A stretch of DNA of 33,391 bases from Acidobacteriota bacterium (GTDB taxonomy: Bacteria; Acidobacteriota; Terriglobia; Bryobacterales; Bryobacteraceae), in NCBI GenBank assembly GCA_018268935.1, contig JAFDVS010000043.1:1-33391 (forward strand), in the 5' to 3' direction. The position numbers and the translations under genes are program-made. Of this stretch, positions 1 to 7,934 are shown in pieces. Position 1 is the first letter of the stretch. Every line of letters begins with the position of its first letter. The notes under the pieces were generated by a model, which was given only the letters and a program-made list of their open reading frames with translations, had not been told where the DNA came from and made no database searches.

Positions 1-1686
1 ATTTTTGCACCGGCGGTGACAGATCCACAACGTGCTCAATCCCTCCACCACCGGCCCGCTGCCATCCGCCGCCTGCCCCCGCAGCCGGATCGGATAATCC
101 CCCACCGCCGCCTCAGCCGGAATCCGCAGCTTCAACTTCACCGAAGGAATGTTGATGTTATCCCCATCCCCCGACGGCCCGAAATGCATATCCGCCCGAA
201 AAATCCCCTGCGTCTCCGCATGCCCTTCCACCCACACCTTCACCGCCTTCTCAACCCCCGGCTGCTTGATCAGCAGCGCCTCAAACTCCACCTCCGCGCC
301 CGCCGTCCCCGCCAACTCCTCCGGCTCAAACAGCAACTGGAACGACGGAGCCTCCTCCCTCACATGCAGCCGGTACGCATACGTAGCGCCAACACGGCCC
401 GTCCGATCCCGCACCACCAGCGTGGCCTCATCATCGCGCTCGGGCAGATAGTACAGGCTGCTATCCGGATTCCCGATCACCGTACCCTGCCCCGTCATCA
501 GATCATCATGCTCGGCCAGCAGCTTTCCTTCGCTGCTCCAAAGCTCCAACACGGTGTCAATCTCCGGCAGCCCCAATTGCGCCGCCAGCGTCCAGGCATG
601 AAACGGCTTCCCCGCCCGCAGCCGCACCACATGCCGCGCTGACGCCTCGCGATCCAAAAGCCCGTCCACCACCCCCGCGTCCTCGTCAATCTCCACCGAC
701 ATCCCTTCCGCCATTCCGCGCGAAGTCACCAGCCACAGCCGCCACAACCCCGGTTTCGCCGATAAAGGGATCGCAAACTCCGCATCCACACGCCCACCCG
801 AGGCCTTCACCCGCCCCGCATCCACCCGCATCATCCCCGCATCGCTCCCATCCACCGGCATCGAATAGGGAAACGTGAGCCGGTAATGCTCCGCGCCCCG
901 CGCCCGCACCAAATACGCGCCCGTCGTATGCTCCAGCCCCTCCCCAACCACCCGCATCCGCACCGTCTGCCCCGGCCTCGCGCCTAACGGATACACCCCG
1001 ATCACCACCGGCAATTGCGACACCTGCAACTGATACCCGCAGTTGTCATCGCACGACACGCCCTGCGGCCCGCGATACTGATCCACCTTCAGCGTGTACG
1101 CCCCATCGCGCGGAAACACCACCGTCATCCGGGGCGTCTCCAGATACTCATCCTGATCCTCGCTATAAGCGATCTCCCGCCCCGCCTCGTCATACAGCAG
1201 CAGCGAACACTCCAGGAACCCGCCCCGCTCCATCGACTGCAGGTCGAACACCCATCGCTCCCCTGCCTTCGCCCGAAACGAAAAAAAATCCTGATCCGCC
1301 AGCCCCTTCATGTATCCATGGATCACCTGCGGCTTCAGCTCAATCGTCTGCTTCGGCTCCACCTCCTCCACCGCCGGAAACTCATGAACATTGAACAACC
1401 GCGTATTGGTGGGCCCGCGCCGCGTCAACAATTGAATCCGGTGCGGCCCCAGCGCCGCCTCTTTCGCCACCCGTACCTTCCCCTTCACCGCCGTCGCCGA
1501 AGCCGACACCGTCTCCACCCACTCCATCCCCGCCGTGTCAAACCGAACCCCCATCACCTCGCCGAAATCCTTCCCCAGCAGTTCCACCGCAATCGTCGTG
1601 CCCGCCTGCGCGCCCAGCGGCGCCACTCGATCCAGGTGCGGCTCCACGCCCCACGCCACTCCGATCCACAGCGCCATCCACCACAT
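1..1686 (-). CDS. Exported pre-peptidase (PPC)/IPT-like domain protein, 3' end cut by window edge
   Basis: The frame stays open for 562 codons to the window edge, so the C-terminus is missing. It starts MWWMALWIGVAWGVEP, a short hydrophobic export signal. Residues about 18-100 resemble an IPT/TIG-like beta-sandwich (DRVAPLGAQAGTTIAVELLG). Residues about 115-230 resemble a bacterial pre-peptidase C-terminal domain, with DQDFFSFRAKAGERWVFDL, a Tyr-rich strand and two close cysteines in CDDNC. A second IPT-like segment follows (VYPLGARPGQTVRMRVVGEGL). No catalytic motif is visible, so an extracytoplasmic binding or scaffolding role is inferred. The start codon overlaps the stop of the upstream DUF1501 gene (TGATG), which indicates translational coupling and fixes the start. 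Such proteins commonly accompany DUF1501 and DUF1549 genes in Acidobacteriota and Planctomycetota. Substrate and partner are unknown. Confidence 0.8.
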   Translation of the reverse strand, partial: MWWMALWIGVAWGVEPHLDRVAPLGAQAGTTIAVELLGKDFGEVMGVRFDTAGMEWVETVSASATAVKGKVRVAKEAALGPHRIQLLTRRGPTNTRLFNVHEFPAVEEVEPKQTIELKPQVIHGYMKGLADQDFFSFRAKAGERWVFDLQSMERGGFLECSLLLYDEAGREIAYSEDQDEYLETPRMTVVFPRDGAYTLKVDQYRGPQGVSCDDNCGYQLQVSQLPVVIGVYPLGARPGQTVRMRVVGEGLEHTTGAYLVRARGAEHYRLTFPYSMPVDGSDAGMMRVDAGRVKASGGRVDAEFAIPLSAKPGLWRLWLVTSRGMAEGMSVEIDEDAGVVDGLLDREASARHVVRLRAGKPFHAWTLAAQLGLPEIDTVLELWSSEGKLLAEHDDLMTGQGTVIGNPDSSLYYLPERDDEATLVVRDRTGRVGATYAYRLHVREEAPSFQLLFEPEELAGTAGAEVEFEALLIKQPGVEKAVKVWVEGHAETQGIFRADMHFGPSGDGDNINIPSVKLKLRIPAEAAVGDYPIRLRGQAADGSGPVVEGLSTLWICHRRCKN

Positions 1687-2921
1687 CAGAACAGCTCTCG
1701 AATCGGCACGCCGCCGTCATTCATCTTCACCGGACGCCCGTTGCTGCGGTACTCCTTGTGCGGCTCCATGCCAAGCTTCTTATAGATCGTGGCCCCCAGA
1801 TCCTCAATCGAAATCGGCCGGTCCTTCGGCGCTCCGCCCTGCGCATCGCTCGATCCGATCACCTGCCCGCCCTCGATCCCCGCCCCCGCCGCCGCAATCG
1901 AAAACACACCCGGCCAGTGATCGCGCCCCGCCGAATGATTGATGTGCGGCGTCCTCCCGAACTCCCCAATCGCCAGTACCAGCGTGCTCTCGAGCAAACC
2001 CCGTTGCTCCAAATCCTCCAGCAGTGTCGAGAACGCCTGATCGAACACCGGAAAAATCGACTTGCTCGATTTTTCAATCCCCCCATGCGAATCGTAGCCG
2101 CCCTGAAACACCGCCGCCAGCCGCACTCCCGACTCAATCAGCCGCCGCGCCAGCAGCGCGCCCTGCCCCGCCGAATTGCGCCCATACTGATCCCGCAGCT
2201 TCGCCGGCTCCGCTTCGATATCGAACGCCTTCCGCGCCGCTTCCGACGTCACCAGGTCGAACGCCTTCTGATAAAAATAGTCCATCCCTTCGATCACCTT
2301 CGACTTCTCCGCCTCCCGCAACTCCTCATCCATCGCCCGCAGCAGCCGCGCCCGCGACGCCGATTCCTCCAGCGATACATTCCCCGGCAAGCTCAGATCC
2401 TGAACCTTAAACTCCTTCTTCCCCGGATCGCCCGTGATGAACGGATCATACGCCGCCCCCAGAAACCCCGCATCGGCGCAGATGTCGCGCCGCGGGATGC
2501 ACACAAACGGCGGCAGCCCGTTGCGCGGTCCCAATTCCTTCGCCACCACCGATCCATACACCGGATGCTTGAACGCATTGTTCGGCCGCGACCCCGAGAA
2601 CACATACTGCTTCGCCTTCTCATGAATCGCTTCCCTCGAATACATCGAGCGGATCACCGCAAACTTCTTCGCGTTCTTCGCGCACAGCGGCAACAACTCC
2701 GAAAAGTGCACCCCGGGAATCGCCGTCGGAATCGTCTTCCACGACCCGCGAATCTCCGCCGGCTGCTCCGGCTTCGGATCGAAGCTGTCGTGCTGGCACG
2801 CCCCGCCTTCCTGAAAGTAGAGGATGCAGTTCTGCGCCGGCCCCGCCGCGGCCAGCAACCGCGGCAGATCCAGTCCCATCACCGATGCGCCAATCCGTAA
2901 AAAGTCCCGCCGCGTCGTCAT
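1686..2921 (-). CDS. DUF1501 family protein, Tat-exported
   Basis: A 411-residue protein starting MTTRRDFLRIGASVMGL, a twin-arginine signal, so export as a folded protein is expected. DUF1501 proteins belong to the alkaline-phosphatase/sulfatase-like fold. Conserved pieces visible here are ACQHDSFDPKPE near residue 45, GGYDSHGG near 280, and GEFGRTPHINHSAGRDHWPG near 325, whose His and Asp residues are typical family metal-ligand candidates. The start at 2921 is chosen over a longer frame because its ATG overlaps the TGA of the DUF1549/DUF1553 gene (ATGA), a coupling signal, and because the Tat motif then sits at the N-terminus. The biochemical activity of DUF1501 is not established. Its constant pairing with DUF1549/DUF1553 suggests a shared envelope process, possibly polymer breakdown, but that is inference. 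Confidence 0.93.
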   Translation of the reverse strand: MTTRRDFLRIGASVMGLDLPRLLAAAGPAQNCILYFQEGGACQHDSFDPKPEQPAEIRGSWKTIPTAIPGVHFSELLPLCAKNAKKFAVIRSMYSREAIHEKAKQYVFSGSRPNNAFKHPVYGSVVAKELGPRNGLPPFVCIPRRDICADAGFLGAAYDPFITGDPGKKEFKVQDLSLPGNVSLEESASRARLLRAMDEELREAEKSKVIEGMDYFYQKAFDLVTSEAARKAFDIEAEPAKLRDQYGRNSAGQGALLARRLIESGVRLAAVFQGGYDSHGGIEKSSKSIFPVFDQAFSTLLEDLEQRGLLESTLVLAIGEFGRTPHINHSAGRDHWPGVFSIAAAGAGIEGGQVIGSSDAQGGAPKDRPISIEDLGATIYKKLGMEPHKEYRSNGRPVKMNDGGVPIRELF

Positions 2922-5095
2922 TGGTTCAGTTGAAACTCCTTCGAGTTCACTAGCGCCCACATCACATTCTCAAACGCCCGCCGCCGCGTCCGCCCCGCCT
3001 GCTTCTCCGCATCCAAAAATCCCGATATCGTCGCCCACTCCTTCTCGCTCACCCGCCGCGCCAGTGCCCGCAAATACAGTGCATCCGCCACAGCCCGGTC
3101 ATCCGCCGTATTCTCCAACAGCGCCGCCAGCACGTTCTTCGGCGACTCCACCTTCTCCCGCACCGCCTCGGCATTCATCAGATGCAGCGCCTGCGCCAGT
3201 GACGGAGCCTGCGAGCGCGGCTCCATCGTATCCCGCCGCGGATGCCCGAACGTCGTCAAAAAATACGTCGAGCCGATCGTCGCCACCAACTCCTTCGCCG
3301 TCGTCCCTTCCGGATAATTTCCAAACGCCTGCTTCACTCCCGTCACCTGCCCCAATGCATCGAGCAGCACTTCCGCCGTCAATCGCCGCGGCTCATACCG
3401 TGCCAGCAACACCCTCTCCAGCGGATCCACGCCCCCCGCACGCCCCGGCGCACGCGACGCCAATTGATACACCTGCGAGTTCACAATCCGCCGGTGCAGC
3501 GGCTTGAAGCGATAGCCTCCCGCAATAAACTCCCGCGCCAGTTCATCGAGCAGCGCCGGGTGCGACGCCATGTTCGTCGACCGGAAATCATCGGCCGGTT
3601 CCACAATCCCCGCCCCGAAATACTCTAACCAGATGCGATTCACCGTGGCCCGCGCAAACTGCATCTTCTGCTCGCCCAGAATCCAGTTCGCCAACACCTC
3701 CCGCCGGTCCTGCCCATCGGCAATTGACGGAGTCGTCCCATCCAAAAAGCGCGGCGCCACCGCCTGCTTCGTGTTCGGATGCATCACCTCGCCATCGCGC
3801 GTGTTGTACCAGATGCGCCGATACTGCGCGTAGCCGTGCTTCACCTTCATCCGCCCCAGAAACGCCGCCATCCCGAAAAAATCGTCCTGCGTCAGATTCT
3901 CCAGCGGATGATTATGGCACTCCGCGCATTCGATCCGCTGCCCCAGAAACAGCCGCGTCACCGTCGGCGTCGCCTTCGACACCTCGAACGTCTTCAACAT
4001 GAAGTCGATCGCCGGATGCCAGAAATTCCCTGCCGGATGCACCGTCGTATCGCCTGTCGCCGTGAGCATCTCACGCACCGTCTGGTCGTACGGTTTGTCC
4101 GCGCGAATCGCATCGGCCAGCCACCGCTTGAAACTCCCATTCGTCCGCCCCTGCGAATAATACTGCGAATTCCGGAACCAGTCCTCGAACTTCACCAGCC
4201 AGTGCGTCGTGTACTCAGGCCGCTCCAGCAGCCGCTCCACCAGTTCCGCCCGCTTCCCCCGGCTCGCCTCCATTACGAACCGCTCCGTTTCCTCCGTAGT
4301 AGGCAACACGCCAATCAGATCCAGAAACACCCGCCGCACGAACGTCCGGTCCGTGCTCTGCGGATAGGGCGCCATCCCCACTTGCCGCAGTTTCGCGAAC
4401 ACCTCGCGGTCAATGAAGTTCGCCTCCACTCGATCCGCCTTCGCCCGCGCCGCGCCATCCACCACAATGAACTGCGCCGTCGCAGTCTTCCCTACTCCGC
4501 GCGCCATCACCACCGTGAGCCCGCGGCCCTTGGCCGCAATCGCCCCGCTCGCCGAAGCCGTCACTACCGCTTCATCATTCACCGCATAACGAACCTGCCG
4601 CGTCAGATCGACGCTCGCCCCGTCCGACATCCGCCCCCGCACCGTGAGCTGCGCCGCGGCGCCCGGCCGCAGAATCAACTCCCGAGGCTCAATCTCAATG
4701 CTCACAATCCGTGGCCCGCTCGTATTGCGCTTCGCCCCTTGCTGCAGCCATTGGAGCAGCGTCCGATACTCATCGCTGTTCTTATCCAGCAGATGCCCGC
4801 CGCCGTGCGCCACCGCAAACAGCGGCTTGCGCAGCAGCAGCGAGTTCTCCGCCCGTGCCCGATCAATCCGCCGCCCGTTATGCGCCGTGGTGATCATCGC
4901 ATGATCCGCCGCCGCATCCGCGCCATACAGCGAAAGCTTGAACCCGTTCTGCCCCGCCGGCGATCCGTGACACGACGAGCTGTTGCATCCCTTCGTGGTC
5001 AGCAGCGAGAGCACATCGCGCTCAAAGCTGATCTCCACGGGCAGAGTTGCACCAGAGGCGGCCTGCAGTATCAATGGAGCCAGAAAACCCAGCAT
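2918..5095 (-). CDS. DUF1549/DUF1553 protein with cytochrome-like N-terminus
   Basis: 725 residues, first gene of a three-gene overlapping unit. A hydrophobic segment at residues 1-16 looks like a signal peptide. Residues 30-120 resemble the planctomycete-cytochrome-type domain with C37-NSSS-C42-H43, a CX4CH arrangement rather than CXXCH. Residues about 128-212 look like a bacterial Ig-like (Big_2) domain. DUF1549 runs from about 222 and contains a canonical CXXCH at C390-AEC-H394, in the CHNHPLE context usual for the family. DUF1553 covers roughly 460-715. Two heme-like motifs point to electron transfer or a covalently bound cofactor in the periplasm, but no function is proven for the family. 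Start ATG 5095 has GAGG about ten bases upstream. It is divergent from the RluA gene, with 92 bases between them. Confidence 0.93.
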   Translation of the reverse strand: MLGFLAPLILQAASGATLPVEISFERDVLSLLTTKGCNSSSCHGSPAGQNGFKLSLYGADAAADHAMITTAHNGRRIDRARAENSLLLRKPLFAVAHGGGHLLDKNSDEYRTLLQWLQQGAKRNTSGPRIVSIEIEPRELILRPGAAAQLTVRGRMSDGASVDLTRQVRYAVNDEAVVTASASGAIAAKGRGLTVVMARGVGKTATAQFIVVDGAARAKADRVEANFIDREVFAKLRQVGMAPYPQSTDRTFVRRVFLDLIGVLPTTEETERFVMEASRGKRAELVERLLERPEYTTHWLVKFEDWFRNSQYYSQGRTNGSFKRWLADAIRADKPYDQTVREMLTATGDTTVHPAGNFWHPAIDFMLKTFEVSKATPTVTRLFLGQRIECAECHNHPLENLTQDDFFGMAAFLGRMKVKHGYAQYRRIWYNTRDGEVMHPNTKQAVAPRFLDGTTPSIADGQDRREVLANWILGEQKMQFARATVNRIWLEYFGAGIVEPADDFRSTNMASHPALLDELAREFIAGGYRFKPLHRRIVNSQVYQLASRAPGRAGGVDPLERVLLARYEPRRLTAEVLLDALGQVTGVKQAFGNYPEGTTAKELVATIGSTYFLTTFGHPRRDTMEPRSQAPSLAQALHLMNAEAVREKVESPKNVLAALLENTADDRAVADALYLRALARRVSEKEWATISGFLDAEKQAGRTRRRAFENVMWALVNSKEFQLNQ

Positions 5096-5107
5096 CTTCG
5101 TGGCCTC

Positions 5108-5113
5108 ATTCTA
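5108..5113 (-). promoter_or_regulatory. Possible -10 box for the DUF1549 operon
   Basis: Read on the minus strand this is TAGAAT, twelve bases before the start codon at 5095, with GAGG between them. There is no convincing -35 box at the usual distance, so the call is weak. Confidence 0.25.
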
Positions 5114-5187
5114 TCGCTAAATCACTTACGGAGATGGTGGGGCGCCCGGCCGCGATCTTTGTAACATAGCAAACAACCTGCCTTCAG

Positions 5188-5925
5188 ATGAAGAGAATTC
5201 AATCCAGTATCGGTCGCCGTTTAGGTAAGCAGGATCGGCGGCAGCTTCGCGTCCTATACCAGGACGATGCCGTTGTGGTCCTCAACAAGCCGGCCAAAAT
5301 GCTGGCTGTGCCCACGGACACCTCCGACCTTCCGTCTGCATTCTCTATTCTTTCGGAAGAACTGGAATCGAAGAGGCAGCGGGCCTATGTCGTCCATCGC
5401 ATCGATCGTCTCACCTCCGGCATTCTGCTCTTCGCAAAGACGTGGCCAGATCGGGAAGCACTCGTTCACCAATTCATCCGGCACACCCCGGTGCGGCAGT
5501 ATCTCGCGGCAGTTCGCGGTCATCTCCGCTCGAACGAGGGGACACTCGTTCATTACTTCCGGCAGGAAGGAATGTTTCAAAGGGTGACCACCGAAAGCGA
5601 TCCCAAATCGTCTCGTGCGGAGCTGCGCTATTCCGTGGAACATCGCCTCAAAGGCGCATCGCTCGTCCGAGTCTCGCTGGTTACCGGATTGCAAAATCAA
5701 ATCCGTGTTCAATTCTCCGCGATTGGACATCCGGTCATCGGCGACAGGAAGTACAGTCCAGATGAAAAGCTGGAACGGCGAATTACTCGCGTCGCTCTCC
5801 ACGCCGCGCATCTTCAGTTCATTCATCCACGCTCAGGAGACAACGTTTGCATTGACTGTGAACCTCCTCCTGACTTTCAGGCCCTTCTTAGGACATTGGG
5901 ATTGCCACTCAGCGTCCGTCGATGA
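5188..5925 (+). CDS. RluA-family RNA pseudouridine synthase
   Basis: 245 residues. The signature HRIDRLTSGILLFAK begins at H70 and places the catalytic aspartate at D73, the residue that attacks the target uridine in RluA-type synthases. LNKPAKMLAVP near residue 32 is the other usual family element, and GLQNQIRVQFSAIGHPVIGDRKY near 170 matches the conserved C-terminal Arg-rich motif. There is no N-terminal S4 domain, so this is a short stand-alone enzyme. The target RNA (rRNA or tRNA) cannot be told from sequence. Start ATG 5188 lacks a clear Shine-Dalgarno sequence. Its G and C are nearly balanced on the plus strand, unlike most neighbours, which could mean later acquisition. It lies alone between a divergent and a convergent gene, so it is probably monocistronic. 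Confidence 0.93.
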   Translation: MKRIQSSIGRRLGKQDRRQLRVLYQDDAVVVLNKPAKMLAVPTDTSDLPSAFSILSEELESKRQRAYVVHRIDRLTSGILLFAKTWPDREALVHQFIRHTPVRQYLAAVRGHLRSNEGTLVHYFRQEGMFQRVTTESDPKSSRAELRYSVEHRLKGASLVRVSLVTGLQNQIRVQFSAIGHPVIGDRKYSPDEKLERRITRVALHAAHLQFIHPRSGDNVCIDCEPPPDFQALLRTLGLPLSVRR

Positions 5926-6148
5926 CGCTTCATACCAAGCTTCGGATTACATGAATAAGCGTCACGCCGTTGCACGTGACTCAAGTTTGCCCGTTATCAG
6001 AGGGACTTCAGAGACCTTCCGAGTAGCGCGTGATCCGCCGAAGGACGGTGGATTCTGCGATCTCGGTGCGCTGAGCAGTACACGCTGACGGCGTGGCTGA
6101 TCGTGCGAATCTTTGCTATGCGCGGATGGTTCCACCCGAATTCTGGAC
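5926..6148. other. Convergent intergenic spacer with weak hairpins
   Basis: This spacer lies between the ends of the RluA and phospholipase-D-like genes. It holds a 6-bp stem (GTCACG at 5961-5966 with CGTGAC at 5975-5980) and an 8-bp stem with one G-T pair (ATCCGCCG at 6033-6040 with CGGTGGAT at 6046-6053). Neither is followed by a T tract, so neither is a convincing intrinsic terminator. I see no gene here. Confidence 0.35.
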
Positions 6149-7840
6149 TTACAAATCGCTGCCCAGCCAGAACTCCAACTCGAGCTTCTTGTCGCCCTTA
6201 AACCACGCGGCCTGCCAGCTCTTGGAATCGCTCATCACCTCAATCACGTCCGATCCTTCCTTTTTCATTACTGCCGTCACCGCTCGAAAGTTGTAGTGGT
6301 CGTAGATCGATTGCACGTGCGCCGAATACGCCTGCGCCAGTGCCGAGTTGCCTTTGAGGATTAGCAGGTTTTCGTCGTTCTTGGAACTGGCTGTCCCCGA
6401 AAAATTGTGCGACCCGGTAATCACGATCGGATTGTCGCCATTGGCGTCGATTACGATAACCTTTGAGTGCACAATGGCGAACCCGACATTGCTCAGGAAC
6501 GCACTCCGTGAGATCTCCGCGGCGAACTTGCCCACCTGGTTCACCCCAACCGGCTGTACAACACGGAACTTCTGGATCTTCCGCTTGTTCCGCTGCACTA
6601 GCGTGGCTTGCGCGACGGTCTCGTCTTCGGCATCGAATGTCGAGATCACGCCCTTCACGAACAGACCCTTCTCTTCTCCCTGCCGCTTAACCACTGCATT
6701 CAGGATCGGGGACTTTCCAGGCTGAAACATCAGAAACAGAATTCCATCCCGAGCATTCTCCACGAGTTCGATCACCGCGTCCATCTCCTGCTGGTCCGAG
6801 GTCCTCGTGAACCATACATCCACGTCTGTGTGGCCGACCGATCCCGCGCGCACGGTCGAGTTGTCGTCCGCCAGTGCCTTGTCAGCCTTGTTGCCCGCGG
6901 TCTTCAAACGCGACCACTGGTCAAGAAAGAACTGGGCTAGGTCGGCGTCGTTGATCACGATCCCGTTGTTGATCTGCGTGCACAGCCCTGTCGGCGACCA
7001 GTTCGTGCTCCCGGTCCATACCGCCAACGGTTTCTTGTCCGCATCGCAAAGCACGAGGATCTTGTTGTGCCCAAGAACACCCGACGCCAGCATCCGGTCG
7101 TGAACATCGCATCCCGCGTCCATCAGTTGTTTACGTGATTTCTTGTTCGAATCATCTGCCGCCGATTTGTGCGGACCATTCGAGAGTACGACGTGTGCGT
7201 TCTTCTTCATCGAGGCCAGTTTCTCGATCAGCACTTCGTCGCTCAACTCGAACAGCGCGGCGAACACGTGGCCCTTCCCCTTCTTAGTTTTGTCGAGCAA
7301 CTCGAACAATCGTGCGCGCAAATCGCCACCTAGGAAAACGCGAATCTTCTGCTCTTTGGTGGGTGATTCGTTCAGACTGTCCTTGAATTTCTTGAGCGAA
7401 GCCGGGCTGAAGTCGCCCTTAAGGAACCGTGACATGAACTGCGAGATCAGGAGCCCGCGATTGAAGTAGCATTCGAATGTCTCGCTAACTTTTCCGGTCA
7501 GTTCCACTTCTTTCGAAAAGGGGCTACCAAATTGGTCGGCCACCAGCGCTGGCTCTCCTTCTGGTTGAACCATCGGCGTCACCCGGTAGGCGACCTTGTC
7601 TCCCGCACCGACTTCGTGATCCGTCCAGGTACAACGTCTGATCGGCGAGCGTGTGGACGATTCTGGTGTGGTCGGGTCGGCGCCTTCTTTTGAAAACTTC
7701 ACCCGGTTACGCACGACTTCTTCTTTGCCGTTCCGGATGCGTCGCAGTTCGAACCCGATGCAGTCTTCTATCGGTTCGTCGCTCCGCCACACGATGAAAG
7801 CGTCGTCGCTGTTTGCGAAGGCGCGAATCTTCAGAGCCAT
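6149..7840 (-). CDS. Phospholipase D-like domain protein
   Basis: 563 residues with two PLD-type active-site motifs. The second is canonical HxKx4D (H458-S-K460 to D465), followed by TGSHNFSGTASSKNDEN. The first is H258-N-K260 followed by TGSTNWSPTGLCTQINNG; its aspartate falls one residue late (D266, HxKx5D). PLD enzymes use the paired HKD histidines to hydrolyse or transfer phosphodiesters, with lipid or nucleic-acid substrates. Residues 1-115 form an extra domain, rich in beta-type segments, which may be fibronectin-III-like. No signal peptide or transmembrane segment is visible, so a cytoplasmic or specially delivered enzyme is likely. GGAGG ten bases before ATG 7840 supports the start. 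It lies 94 bases downstream of a TonB receptor gene but looks unrelated. Substrate unknown; a nuclease or toxin role is possible. Confidence 0.88.
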   Translation of the reverse strand: MALKIRAFANSDDAFIVWRSDEPIEDCIGFELRRIRNGKEEVVRNRVKFSKEGADPTTPESSTRSPIRRCTWTDHEVGAGDKVAYRVTPMVQPEGEPALVADQFGSPFSKEVELTGKVSETFECYFNRGLLISQFMSRFLKGDFSPASLKKFKDSLNESPTKEQKIRVFLGGDLRARLFELLDKTKKGKGHVFAALFELSDEVLIEKLASMKKNAHVVLSNGPHKSAADDSNKKSRKQLMDAGCDVHDRMLASGVLGHNKILVLCDADKKPLAVWTGSTNWSPTGLCTQINNGIVINDADLAQFFLDQWSRLKTAGNKADKALADDNSTVRAGSVGHTDVDVWFTRTSDQQEMDAVIELVENARDGILFLMFQPGKSPILNAVVKRQGEEKGLFVKGVISTFDAEDETVAQATLVQRNKRKIQKFRVVQPVGVNQVGKFAAEISRSAFLSNVGFAIVHSKVIVIDANGDNPIVITGSHNFSGTASSKNDENLLILKGNSALAQAYSAHVQSIYDHYNFRAVTAVMKKEGSDVIEVMSDSKSWQAAWFKGDKKLELEFWLGSDL

Positions 7841-7934
7841 GAGTGGTTAACCTCCGCACCATTATGGGCCACAGAATCGTCGGAATCCGAGGGTAGAGCT
7901 GGTGCCGCGCTGGTACCTCAGCGTCCCCCCCCCA

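Noticed and set aside
3779..5164. A 460-codon plus-strand frame antisense to the DUF1549/DUF1553 gene
   Set aside because: Arg/His/Pro-rich shadow translation without signal peptide or domain.
5254..5826. A 190-codon minus-strand frame antisense to the RluA gene, with less biased composition
   Set aside because: It looks more protein-like than other shadows, but the opposite strand has the full pseudouridine synthase signature and this frame has no recognisable motif.
6081..6095. Short inverted repeat CACGC/GCGTG as a terminator
   Set aside because: Only five base pairs and no T tract; expected by chance in GC-rich DNA.
7925..7933. Nine-base C homopolymer next to the TonB receptor stop codon, as a possible phase-variation tract
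   Set aside because: It lies after the stop codon, so length changes would not alter the protein; an assembly uncertainty or neutral tract is likelier.
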